The notes below the pieces were generated by a model. The model did no database searches and was not told where the DNA came from. It saw nothing but the letters and a program-made list of their open reading frames with translations. From assembly GCA_016648135.1 (NCBI GenBank), contig JADDOH010002625.1, forward strand, positions 62,001-126,000: 64,000 nucleotides of DNA, written 5' to 3'. This DNA is from Agrypnia vestita (lineage: Eukaryota; Arthropoda; Insecta; Trichoptera; Phryganeidae). The position numbers and the translations under genes are program-made. How positions within the stretch are numbered: the first letter of the stretch is position 1; each line of letters starts with the position of its first letter. This document shows positions 41,134 through 50,689 of this stretch, piece after piece.

Positions 41134-41717
41134 GATTGTATTAGAGAGGTATTAATACGATCTTTAGGTGACGACACATTTTTTTTCTAAATTTAAGTCC
41201 ATAATTAATATTTCTTATTTATAATAGCATAAAAATTATATTCGTATTAAGAAAAAACTTTTTTGAGAATTAATAAATAGAATATAAATAAAAATAGAAT
41301 GAATAATAAAAAAAAACTTTTTTAATATAAAAGCTTTCTAACATTCCAAGTAAATTTTTAATAAACTAAGCTATTGTCGAAAGAGAAACCACAATCAATG
41401 GAAATGTGGAAAAAGCAGTCAATCATTTTCAATGTTTCGCGAACTGACGTTGAGTATAAAAATTATATTTTATTACGATTACGAACTACCAAACTACCAC
41501 ATACACTCATCACTGTCTAGAGTCTAGACTCTAGACTATACAGATTGAGCAATATACAGTGGGTTTGTAGACGTATTCCATGACAACTCGACTACTTTAA
41601 AAAAAACATGCTGTCCATTCTGAGATAGTGATAGTTGCTATTCTCATAGGTTTGTTGACTCATTAATTTTATACATAATATGTGGGGTATAAAAGCAAAA
41701 GCAGCAGTATCCAAAAC

Positions 41718-41836
41718 AATGCGGGTTCGAATCTCAGCCCAGACTAGCAAGTTAGTCCTATTTTCATAGCACAAGCGTTTAGCTTAGTTTGAAAATAGTA
41801 AGAATATTGATGTGACACGTATTCCATGTTCGCATC
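41718..41836 (+). mobile_element. SINE-1 copy, 5'-truncated
   Basis: Begins within the T-arm at ATGCGGGTTCGAATC and keeps the full body CAGACTAGCAAGTTAGTCC to CACGTATTCCATGTTCGC. The 5' tRNA-like head is absent. Its 3' end joins a PAL1 right arm directly, at TAATGATAGTCC, without an A tail. Confidence 0.8.
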
Positions 41837-42022
41837 TGTAATGATAGTCCAACGTTTTATAAAAAATAAGTCAGAAATATAGAAAAAAAAAATGCAAACT
41901 TTGATGTCGCATATCTCCTTAACTATTGATATTAGGTCATAATAGCTTGAACATTTTCGACTCATAATCATGGCAGGAATATAGTCCTGCGAGGTTATTA
42001 ATGTTTTCCAAATAACCCTGTA
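41837..42022. repeat. PAL1 right-arm half copy
   Basis: TAATGATAGTCCAACG, AAATAAGTCAGAAATATAG, CATATCTCCTTAACTATTG and GCGAGGTTATTAATGTTTTC, ending AATAACCCTGTA. It matches 1425-1596 closely. The left half is missing, replaced by SINE-1 sequence. The 41744-42040 minus frame spans this junction and has no domain. Confidence 0.75.
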
Positions 42023-42059
42023 TATGTTTAACTTGCACAACTTGTTTCATATGTGAGTT

Positions 42060-42200
42060 GTGTGCCAGCAGTACGAAAGGTCGTAAGCCCTATGAATACT
42101 CAAAAAGTCATCCATACCTACTTTCCCATTTAAAAAATAGCTTCGTCTCTATGAGAAAACTATAATAAATATCTTGATTAATGATATCCTCCGGGGGATA
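42060..42200. repeat. PAL2 single-arm fragment
   Basis: AAGGTCGTAAGCCCTATG, CATACCTACTTTCCCAT and GCTTCGTCTCTATGAGAAAA, then TTGATTAATGATATCC. Same order as the right arm at 49860-49995. Confidence 0.65.
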
Positions 42201-42431
42201 AAATCTAGTAATAACACCAAAAAATAATATTTTTACCAAAATGCAAATGCTATATGTAGGCGTAAAAACAAGTATGTTAATTGCTACCGAACTCAATAAA
42301 TAAGCACCAAAATAGATTCACTGAATAAATTATACATAATGATCATAAAATAATGTGTATGCTTATGTCACCAGTTAGAGGGGCGTGTTAGGTTGGGTTA
42401 TTTTTAATAAAATAATCTCGATAATTCGTAT

Positions 42432-43320
42432 ACAGGATGTAAGAGAGCCAGTCCGGAGATTGCCGGTAGATTTCTGTCTAAATTATGAGCCAAAAATATA
42501 CTAACATCAATACAATCATCATCATCTTCATCCCCTGTCCTAATAGGGTCGGGGGTCCAAAGACTCGACAAGGTGCTTCCGTATTTCCTTGTCTTATGCC
42601 GCTTTCGTACAAGTCAACCAATCTAGGCCCATTCCGTTTTCATACACATTTTTTTGTTGTTTCTCCCAGCTTAATCCGGGGCGACCCACCGGTCGTCTTC
42701 CTTTCGGGGTTGCCAAGAGTATACTTCTCGGTATTCATTACTCTGGTATTTTAGCACATGTCCAAGCCACCTCATATGTGATTTTTCTATATGTAGGAGT
42801 AGGGGCTCCATGCCGAGTGAGTGCTTTACGTCGGCACTTCTCACTCTGTCCATCAGTGTGATCCCGCTACCCGCCTTAAAAAACTCATCTCGGCAGCCTG
42901 GATCCTGACTCTTACTCTCTCCTTTAGGATCCAAATGTGATGACCATAAATATATTAGGGTGGACCTTTAGACAGATTTGAAGTTTTGTATTGACACTTA
43001 GCTCGGATTTTCTTATCACCGAACTATATAAAGAAAGAAAAAGGCCGGTCGCAGCTCCGATTCCTCTATCTATTTCACTTTCCTGACTTTCGTCGCTAGA
43101 AAATTCCACCCCAAGGTATTTGAATTTATTGAAAATTCCACCCGGAGATATTTGAATTTAAAGAAAATATCAATGTTATAATATAAATATTTATGGAGAT
43201 AAGTGATTTCAAAATTTGCATTTTTTTTTCAAATTAGACTATCGTGGAAGTAATTCATACCGAACATTAAAAATGAATTGGCTTTAATACACGTCATAAA
43301 ACATCTTGTTAACATTTTTG
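42432..43320. mobile_element. PAL1 element split by an RTE fragment
   Basis: The left arm TACAGGATGTAAGAGAGCC, GCCGGTAGATTTCTGTC, AATTATGAGCCAAAAA stops near 42515. PAL1 resumes at about 43185 with TATTTATGGAGATAAGTG, AATTTGCATTTTTTTTTC and AATGAATTGGCTTTAATAC. The 670 bases between are RTE-like sequence on the minus strand. Confidence 0.65.
42505..43125 (-). pseudogene. RTE-type retrotransposon ORF C-terminal region, frameshifted
   Basis: Minus strand from 43125: KYLGVEFSSDESQESEIDRG, then SSVIRKSELSVNTKLQIC and NIFMVITFGS (the KYLG, kls-TK and Y-SE blocks after the RT domain). A second frame (42934-42671) continues GITLMDRVRSADVKHSLGME, PLLLHIEKSHMRWLGHVLK and a truncated GRR-like end. These are the ordered post-RT blocks of RTE elements. 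At least one frameshift separates the two parts near 42930. It sits inside a PAL1 palindrome. Similar minus-strand pieces are at 46960-47240 and 52860-53195. Confidence 0.85.
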
Positions 43321-43674
43321 GAATATAATTTGGTCGGAATCTACATGCAAAGTTTGCGCTTTATCCTAATTTTTATAATAAAACTTAAATCTATTTCATT
43401 CGGTATCTATTAAATAAATCGTATACTCCCATAATTTGGTGTTTTAGTGTTATTTTGGTACAACAGTCAAATTTAAAGATAAAGAATTTTAATGAATTAA
43501 GAAAATTTCTTTCGTGTCCACCATAGATCACCAAAATATATGGACATGAATCAACGAAATTTTACATAGTCTAGTTCCACGACTAGTTCCATTACGTTTG
43601 ACTTACTTAGAAAAATACTATGACCTTGTAAATTTTGTATCAAAATGTCAAACGAAGTATTCTTATAAAGTATT

Positions 43675-43862
43675 TTATTTATTTAGTTCCACACATAATG
43701 TTGTGTGTGCTAATACATGATTTCACTCAAACATATTGGAATTCCATCTAGTCATTTAAAACTTTTTACAATAAAATTTTTGCATTCCTGATTAAACCTC
43801 CTTATATTCACCGTGTTTTGAATTTCCTATGGCAGGCTATCGATATAAAGTATAAGTCTCAG
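43675..43862 (-). pseudogene. Jockey/CR1-like retrotransposon 3' end
   Basis: The reverse complement matches 14590-14770 closely: GATAGCCTGCCATAGGAAAT, TTCAAAACACGGTGAATATA, AGGAGG, TGCAAAAATTTTATTGTAAA, then GAAATCATGTATTAGC and CACAACATTATG. Only the last ~45 codons and the short 3' UTR with an AAATAAATAAA-type tail remain. Confidence 0.8.
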
Positions 43863-44470
43863 TACTTGAATAAATAAAAATTGGCGCTTTATTAAAAAAA
43901 ATGTTTTTACCTGAAGAGTGTCGGTTTGGAAAGTTTTAACAAAACAAAATTTTTAGAAAAACAACGGTAATTGTATAAATACGTTTTGTTTACTACGGGT
44001 AACTTTAATACCTATACTTGCATTATAAATATGTCTAGTATATTCGAGGGGGACATACTTCCACTTTATCCCAATTCCCTCGCCTTTATTCACCTCTGTA
44101 CAATTTTATACTTTATGGTGTCCATACAAAAAATATGAATAGGTACAAGTATATAGCCCATTTAAGTATTTTTTTAGACTAAAAACACTTTTTTCGATTA
44201 TTTTTTGTATAAACAGACTTCTTGCAGACGTGTGTTAATTGATTGCATCCAAAAATATGTGTAAGGTATTAAAGTGTTACATACTTCCTTAGAAGATGAC
44301 TCACTACACCGTTGCATTGTTTCGCATTGCAATTCTTGCCAAAAAAATGCAAGGTTACTTTTTCACGTAATTTTGTATTTAGCATCGCCAAGACGCGGAA
44401 AATTATCCTGCAAAGACCAGTCGCTCTCCGGGATTTCCGAGGTAAGAGGAAACCAAAAAAATACGACCAA
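43863..44470. other. Unassigned stretch
   Basis: AT-rich, then slightly GC-richer at 44280-44460. Frames at 44269-44543 on both strands have no recognisable domain. Nothing else is supported. Confidence 0.3.
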
Positions 44471-44599
44471 ATCTTCAATCTATAACGCAGTGTTTTTCAA
44501 TCTTTATAATAAAGCGCCACACTTGACAGGACTAACAAACTAACTTTTTTTTTCTAAAGCGGTGAAATGCACCAGGCAAGTGTTTTAAAAGCAACGGGA

Positions 44600-44897
44600 A
44601 AAAGGGGTATTTGTCTGTCCGTCCGTCTATCCGTCCATTTGTCTGTCTGTCCCCGTAACTTCGTATAACGTCCGTAATTTCGCTCAAATTCACGGCTAAA
44701 AAACGAAATTAAACGGCCGAAAATGGGGCTTGAACCCCATGCCAGCAAATCCGAACTGGCCGCTCAATGCATGATGCTATAGCCGCCTCTCGGTGGACCA
44801 CCAAAAATATACTATAAATATATACTACGGCTTAGCAAAAACGTCACGATCACCACCTGCGAACCCGTCATTTTTGACGGGTTTGCAGGTGGTGATC
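44600..44897 (-). mobile_element. SINE-2 copy ending in a 23-bp hairpin
   Basis: Minus-strand order: the hairpin (44897-44848), TTTTTGCTAAGCCGTAGT, GGTCCACCGAGAGGCGGCTA as the tRNA-like 5' part, GGGGTTCAAGCCCC as box B, TTTCGTTTTTTAGCCGTGAA, and a GACAGACAGACAAATGG tail. The hairpin arms GATCACCACCTGC.. pair at 22 of 23 positions around TTTT. This is the longest copy of the family here. Confidence 0.75.
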
Positions 44898-44925
44898 AGA
44901 TAGACATCATAAACTATGTCCAACT

Positions 44926-45030
44926 AACTAATTAACCAGCTCGCAGAAGCAGGCAGAGAAGGTAGAATTGCACACTGTTATGTCCTGGCACATTCTACCT
45001 CTTGCAATGTCCTACATCTTCTCATGCATA
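44926..45030 (-). pseudogene. Non-LTR retrotransposon ORF C-terminus, small fragment
   Basis: GCAGGCAGAGAAGGTAGAAT, ACATCTTCTCATGCATAA and spacing match the minus-strand copy at 39590-39690. There is no usable frame. Confidence 0.5.
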
Positions 45031-45299
45031 AACCATGTAAATCCTATGTTTGTACTTTACTCAAAGATGTGTATACCTGTTTCCATTTAAGAAAAACAAT
45101 GGAATTAGTATATGTAAGTCGTGCGTACGACGCACATACTAATTCGATTGTCTTTCTTAATTGGAAAGAAGTATACAGCTTTAGACAACAACGCATATGT
45201 GGCAAATCGGTGGTAGAGTACAAATGATGTAAACAAAAAAAAAATGTCGCGTTAAGTTTACACGCGTGTAGAGAGGCTGCCGAACAATGGCCACCGATT

Positions 45300-45910
45300 G
45301 GTAGTCTAGTCTAGGATTGAATATAAGCTTTGCCTTACAATATTTAAGGCTATTCACAACATGGCTCCTCAATACATAACCGACTTCTGCATTCCATTCT
45401 CCGCAAATAATAGACAACTAACACTTCGCTCAGCATCAACATCTAATACAAATAAGTTAGCTGAAGTAAATCACGTCCACAAAACTAATTTCGGTGATCG
45501 TGCTTTCGCGGTGGCTGGACCAAAGTTATAGAACAAACTACCTAATAAACTGAGACAAACAGGCAGCTTACCACAATTCAAAAAACAATTTAAGACGCAT
45601 TTATTTAGACAATCCTACAAAAACCTATATAATCTGACCACAACAATGCTAGCTAATGTTTTCCACTCCTATTGTAAACTCCGCGAAAACACCTAATTCT
45701 TTCATGCACTCCCAACTATTATAGTATTCAATTTTAATTCCATTTTTCGCATGCCATCTAGTGAATAAGTAATAGTAAATAAGTTTTTTCTTCTTTTTTA
45801 GCAGTAAGTTGTTTTGTAAGATAATAATTTTTCCGTGTAAAGTGCCCTTGAGGTGAGTATTCTCGAAAACGGCGCTATATAAGTCATCCAAATATTATTA
45901 TTATTATTAT
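45300..45910 (+). pseudogene. L2/CR1-like retrotransposon ORF C-terminus and 3' end
   Basis: Plus frames give IHNMAPQYITDFCIPFSANN, RQLTLRSASTSN, NFGDRAFAVAGPKL and, after a TAG in place of the conserved tryptophan codon (TGG), NKLPNKLRQT, PQFKKQFKTHLFRQ. These are the standard L2/CR1 C-terminal blocks. The 3' end GAAAACGGCGCTATATAAGT is followed by (ATT)n. A closely related copy is at 51590-52100. It lies inside the putative hAT element. Confidence 0.88.
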
Positions 45911-46052
45911 GTATATGGATATGTATAGTAGTACCAATAATTGCCATGGGTATTGGTTGGTATAAGATTTGATCCTATGTATTATTATGCGCTAAAACAT
46001 GGCGACAAACAACGAGAACCCTCGCGACACACAGATTGAAAAACCTATAACA

Positions 46053-46244
46053 AATCTGCACTATTTTTTTTTTGGCTGCGCCATTTTGTATCGCAATATT
46101 GGCCATTTCATTATCGGTATTTACTCAAAGCTAGGCGAAAAAGTATGCATTTTTTCTATGGTGTAAATTGCTTTGATTTATAGTTAGTTTGTTTTCTTCG
46201 TCTGATTTTACTTCTGCTAAATTTTTTACTAATTTTTCATAAAT
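46053..46244. other. Unassigned short spacer
   Basis: AT-rich sequence with no ORF or repeat recognised. Confidence 0.25.
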
Positions 46245-46345
46245 TGGAGAGATGAAGTTAAAAGGCTGCAGAAAAAGGCCATCACAAATTATCTGGCATG
46301 ACCACGTAAAACAAACATTCTAACAACTTCAACAAAGTTTCAAGA
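46245..46345 (+). pseudogene. Non-LTR retrotransposon fragment
   Basis: GGCTGCAGAAAAAGGCCATC, ACAAATTATCTGGCATGACC and AACAACTTCAACAAAG match the ..RPRK.TWHDQ.. region of the family at 39579 and the composite at 52620. No frame longer than about 30 codons. Confidence 0.45.
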
Positions 46346-46559
46346 ACCGAAGAGTAATGATACATCTAAATATTAAAGTGGAGTATCACTTAAGCCAGGT
46401 CACATAGGTCGTAATCCCTGAGAAAAATCCAATTATTTGTGTTATCAAAATTATAAATTATTTAATAGCTGTTCTTTTTTTATTTTTTCCCTTTTTTATA
46501 TTTTCTGTCTAACGTGTAATTTATATGGCGGACCACGTTTTGTACTTACAACCTGGTTA

Positions 46560-46645
46560 TGTTAGAATAAATATTATCATTATTACTATTATTATTATTA
46601 TTATTATTAATATTAATAATAATATTTTATTATTATTATTAAAAC
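46560..46645 (+). repeat. (ATT)n/(AAT)n microsatellite
   Basis: Runs of TATTATTATTATTATTA and an inverted AATATTAATAATAATA form an imperfect 80-base tract just before the composite repeat at 46690. Confidence 0.85.
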
Positions 46646-46689
46646 ATACCCAACTATAAAAATATTGTGAACCTATAGTATGGAAAAAT

Positions 46690-47240
46690 AGAAGTGAAAA
46701 TGTGTGTGTAATGCTAGCTGTAGTTTGGTTTAGATTTAGAACAGATGAGCGTGAAAAGGAAGGTAAAGAGTGTTTAATCCAGCAGAAAAGAGGCCATTCG
46801 CGAAATATCTGTAAACCAGGTAAACCAAATAATGGCCTCTGAAGAGCTTCGACAACCGAAGAGCGAGAAGGTATATGGTAAATAGACGAGGGTAGACAGA
46901 GAGGATAGAATTGCAAACTCCTCAATATCAATCCTTGTGGAGAAACACGCAATAGTTAGTAATCATCATTATCATCTTCTTATTTTAATAGTATCGGACG
47001 TGTCGACAAAGCCTATCTTAACGTAGTCTAAGGCGGTCCATTTCTCGCAGAAAGATGCATCTTCTCTATCTGGTATTTGCAAGACGTGTCTAAGCCAACT
47101 CAATTGAGATCTTTCTACGGATTGATTAGGGGCTTTGTGCCTAAGATATTATTTTACACGGTACTCCTCCTCTAAGATAATTTATTTTCCACGCCCTGGA
47201 TTCATGATCTGACTACGGTAACCATATATTTAAATGGGAC
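46690..47240. repeat. Composite repeat: two head-opposed retrotransposon ends (copy 1)
   Basis: The plus-strand part (GGAACAGATGAGCG-like, AGAAAAGAGGCCATTCGCGA, AGGTAAACCAAATAATGG, CAACCGAAG) belongs to the 39579-type family. It is followed directly by a minus-strand RTE end (CATCTTCTCTATCTGGTA, TGCAAGACGTGTCTAAGCC, AGGGGCTTTGTGCCTAAGA). The same two parts in the same order and junction occur at 52500-53195. The 46557-46952 minus frame is antisense to this. Confidence 0.7.
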
Positions 47241-47815
47241 TATACAGGAACGTTATAAATAGTTAATACTTGCAATGTTTATGGGGTTGCACTTCTGCTA
47301 ATTTTTAAAATAATTTTTCATAAATTAGGGTGACAAGTATGTTTTATTCTGATTGAAATTAATGTGTTTATTAATTCTAAAAATTTGTTTCGGAAATTAT
47401 ATATACGTTTGTAAATGTTATAGTAGTCATTACTGGGCTCACTCTTTTTCTAGATAACTACATAGAAAATTAAAAAATACCAATAAAATAATAACAAACT
47501 GATTCAAAATTATGTAAGAAATTGGTTGATATTTTTTTTAGCTAAAATATCAATTCAGAGAAAGGTTTTAGTTTTTATATTTGATCAAACTTGCATTTAG
47601 ACAGTTTTAAACAAACTTCCATCCATTATATTTAAGGTTTTAATAAAGTAACGGTTTATTTATTTTAGACTAATAAATTAATTTTTTGATGACTATTGCT
47701 ATGCTATAAAATGCTTTAATGATAACATCATTTATATAGAACTCTCACAAAAAAGAACACTGTGACTAACTGATGCTGTTCTTGTTACCGTGAAAGGTGG
47801 AGCAAAGTAACAATA
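47241..47815. other. Unassigned AT-rich stretch
   Basis: No frame, terminal repeat or SINE box recognised. At 47819 CAGTGGCGTGCATTAGGCAT resembles a hAT-M-like left terminus; no partner end was found. Confidence 0.3.
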
Positions 47816-47866
47816 TTTCAGTGGCGTGCATTAGGCATGGACTGGTTATATTGCAGTAGAAAGGTA

Positions 47867-48154
47867 GAGGTGAGAGTGAAAGTCGGAGATGGTCCTCCAG
47901 CCATGAATCACTACGAGATGCAGATGATCTCGGGCCACGGGCAATTTCTGAGCAAGCTTTTTGATTTGGGACTTGCGCGCGACCCGTGGTGTGTCTGCGA
48001 TCAAGTGCGACAGACGCCGGAGCACATTCTCTGGGAATGTATCATCTTGAGAGACGCACGAGAGAATATGGTTAAGGACTTAGTGGGAATAGGTCATCGT
48101 TCGTCCCGGAATAACGATCTCCTGAACTGTGAAAGAAACCTCAGACTTCATTAG
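47867..48154 (+). pseudogene. R1-clade-like ORF2 C-terminus with CCHC motif
   Basis: The open frame (starting upstream at 47837, whose first ten codons are flanking DNA) reads MISGHGQFLSKLFDLGL, then WCVCDQVRQTPEHILWECII. The latter is a C-x-C-x8-H-x4-C zinc-knuckle-like motif, and the preceding GHG.F..-L..-GL block is also typical. R1, TRAS and related elements end ORF2 this way, after RT. It stops 30-40 codons later than the motif, a normal distance. Everything N-terminal, including endonuclease and RT, was lost at insertion. It cannot encode a functional enzyme. Confidence 0.85.
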
Positions 48155-48636
48155 AGTATGGGTCTCCCGCTGGGAGATGTTAGGAAGACCGGCTGCCGGG
48201 GAGAGCTGAGAGAGTAATCTCTATGACGCTCTCCTGTGGTTTGTTGTGACCTGGACAGAGTGAATTTCTACTGGTCCGTGGTCGCGGTGGCGGTACCAAA
48301 ATATATTTGTGACGTCTTTTCTCCCCTTCTGGGAGTGGCTGTGAATACTATGGTCGCCTTTACTGCTTCTCTGTCGGGCTATCGAGTAGCACGTACACGC
48401 ATTATAAGAGATCAAGGTATTGTTTTCTTTTTATTTATTAGATTGTTGATGATATGTACATTATTATTTTTATTAAATAAACTCGAAACTCAAACAGATG
48501 CAGAAAGGGATGGAAAGTCGAAGTTAAACTTTGATCAATAATAAATCAACTCACGGGATGATTTGCTGAGAGGAACTGGTAAGGAAGTAAATACTTCCAT
48601 AACAGTTATGGGATAGGGTGGGTCTATTAAAAAAAA
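47867..48636 (+). mobile_element. R1-clade-like retrotransposon, 5'-truncated, with 12-bp target duplication
   Basis: AGTAGAAAGGTA occurs exactly at 47855-47866 and 48637-48648, bracketing a segment that ends in a short A run. This is the signature of target-primed retrotransposition with 5' truncation. The segment holds an ORF2 C-terminus (47867-48154), a ~480-base 3' UTR and an A tail. The frame at 48236-48541 falls in the 3' UTR and has no domain. Confidence 0.9.
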
Positions 48637-48649
48637 AGTAGAAAGGTAA

Positions 48650-49200
48650 GCTGTATTACCACTAGAGGTTATCTATATCTTATGTAAAATTCTTTGTTAC
48701 TTTTTGTATTTATACTACACTAAAAGATTTGGCAAAAACTTTCTGAAAACAACATATTTCTTATGTATGCAAATTGTTTATGTTCTATAAAATATTAAAT
48801 AAATAAATTTTAAAAATTTCCGGTTACCTATTTTTCCCAGTTGTATCCAGAAATTGCATTGCCGTATTGCAATTGCATTTTTTCTTTTAATTTCAGTTCG
48901 GAAGGTATACAGCAAGTCATTCACGATCTGCAAAACTTACTGTGCACTGTTTGTAGGTAGTGTGCTCTGATTCGATTGACAATCGTGACTGGTTGTGGTT
49001 CTATTTATCTCGAGTTTCATACGTCTGTGTCCGATTCTTCGAAGATGTTTCTTCTTCTGCTTTGGTAATAAATGTTGTATCATTAACATAATCAATACTA
49101 AAAAAATCCATCTAAAAACTATAATAATAACCCATTTTTAATGGAATCGGCGTTAACTTGGTGAGATTATTCATGACGATCATTTTAATAGATGTAATAA
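48650..49200. other. Unassigned stretch
   Basis: AT-rich DNA between the R1-type insertion and the PAL2 element. No ORF or repeat family recognised. Confidence 0.3.
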
Positions 49201-49215
49201 AACGATGTTTACTCT

Positions 49216-50051
49216 ATTAGTGTATATTATAGATATCTCGCAGAGACGAAACTGTATTAATTATGGGAAAGTAGGTATAGAAGTCATTTGGGTGTAACAG
49301 GACTTATGACCTGTCTTTTGGTTGGCTTAAGTGATCACTTTACACAATTGTAACATTCGCCATTTCCACCCATGATAGAATATACCATGCTTATTCATTT
49401 TTTTTTTTGGAATGATATTGTGCAAATGAGTGAAGCTTTCATATATGAGTTGTAAGAGCCTTTCATGCGGCCCTAAATCCAGCACTGTAGAAGATTGAAC
49501 AAACTCAAAATATTCTGAATTGTAAATACTGGTCAAAAAAAGGAATTTAACAAAAATTGGAAATAATATTTCCTGGCGTATCCTAGTGTAATGCAAGTAT
49601 TCGGATGAATTTCATTACACATAATAAAAGTATATTGCTCCCAAAATTCCGTAAAATCAATTGTAGATTTTCTCATAAGCGACATCTGTGGGGATTTAGG
49701 GGAATGAAAATGACTTTGTACAGGCCGCATGGAAAAGGCGCTTACAACTCATATATGAAAGCTTCACGCAATTTGAACATATATACAACTTCCAAAAAAT
49801 GAATAAGCATGGTATATTCTATCATGGGTGGAAATGGCGAATGTTACAATTGTGTAAAGTGATCACTTAAGCCAACCAAAAGACAGGTCATAAGTCCTGT
49901 TACACCCAAATGACTTCTATACCTACTTTCCCATAATTAATACAGTTTCGTCTCTGTGAGATATCTATAATATACACTAATTGATTAATAATGTCTCTGT
50001 GACATAAATCCAGCACTGTTCTGAAAGATTTGAACAAACTCAAAATATTCT
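49216..50051. mobile_element. PAL2 palindromic element with perfect 12-bp direct repeats, 836 bp
   Basis: Two arms of about 260-290 bases (TATAGATATCTCGCAGAGAC, GGGAAAGTAGGTATAGAAGT, GTAACAGGACTTATGACCTG, GTGATCACTTTACACAATTG, CATATATGAGTTGTAAG) are inverted at 49690-49985 with few differences. The right side extends with TAAATCCAGCACTGT and CTCAAAATATTCT, also present internally at 49470-49515. GATGTTTACTCT flanks exactly at 49204-49215 and 50052-50063. Frames at 49327-49802 lie in the palindrome. The internal segment 49536-49670 is inverted at 51428-51552. Confidence 0.85.
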
Positions 50052-50063
50052 GATGTTTACTCT

Positions 50064-50435
50064 ACTTGAGTTGAATTATAGAATTTTTTAAATGGATATC
50101 TGAACACTGGACTACGGATACCAATCTTATTAGCTAATTTTTTAATAAATATCTCTGAACCAACTTCAATTTCTGCAGCCATTCGATCTTTAATCACAAT
50201 TTCAGGTGTTTTAAAATATGTAATAAAAAAATACTTCCGTCAAAAAAGCATGCACTCGATATGGCAAGTAAGACGCAACTGACTGACAAAGTTAGCCAGT
50301 TAAATAAATCCCCCTTTTTGGGGACAACTAATATTACTCTACTCGAATTTTAAGAGTGACAGAACCTATCTTCTATTGATAAAATATAATATATCAAGTA
50401 TAATAATATACTACATAGTTGTAAGTTTTAACCCG
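50064..50435. other. Unassigned stretch
   Basis: AT-rich, with a small CCCCC-TTTTT-GGGG hairpin near 50311-50324 and no frame or family match. Confidence 0.3.
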
Positions 50436-50439
50436 TCAA

Positions 50440-50680
50440 AAAATATGATACTTTTACATGTCTGCTCTTAAAGAATAAGTATTTAGTTATTTAAATAAAA
50501 TACCCCAAAAAAAACTTTTTATAATAATCTGAAAAAATTATTTTTCGAAAATGATATTTTTCTAAAAAAAGTATTTCGAAAAAAAAATTCGTAAAAAAAT
50601 CGAAATTATTTTTACTGACGGACGGACGGATAGATGGACAACGATATTATTATAATTGGGATAACTTAACTCATGTACGT
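50440..50680 (+). repeat. Dispersed repeat shared with 23123-23480, SINE-2-like ends
   Basis: CCCGTCAAAAAATATGATAC, TTTTACATGTC, a low-complexity A/T middle and a GACGGACGGACGGATAGATG, ACAACGATATTATTATAATT tail. Head and tail match both the copy at 23123 and the SINE-2 termini. Confidence 0.55.
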
Positions 50681-50689
50681 CAAACATGG

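Larger units (their letters stand above)
44488..46044. mobile_element. Probable hAT-type element filled with nested repeats, ~1.56 kb
   Basis: The left end CAGTGTTTTTCAATCTTTAT and right end ACACAGATTGAAAAAC are inverted repeats (GTTTTTCAATCT core), with GCG motifs nearby. Flanks CTATAACG (44480-44487) and CTATAACA (46045-46052) match at 7 of 8 positions, as for a hAT duplication. The extreme right terminus appears to lack its last four bases. The interior is not transposase but SINE-2 (44600-44897), two retrotransposon ORF ends and an ATT tail. Pairing of these ends is an inference. Confidence 0.55.

Noticed and set aside
46557..46952. 131-codon minus-strand ORF
   Set aside because: It runs antisense through a retrotransposon fragment and ends in a poly-isoleucine run translated from the ATT microsatellite.
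48236..48541. 101-codon ORF downstream of the R1-like fragment
   Set aside because: It falls inside the 3' UTR between ORF2 and the A tail of the same insertion, with no recognisable domain.
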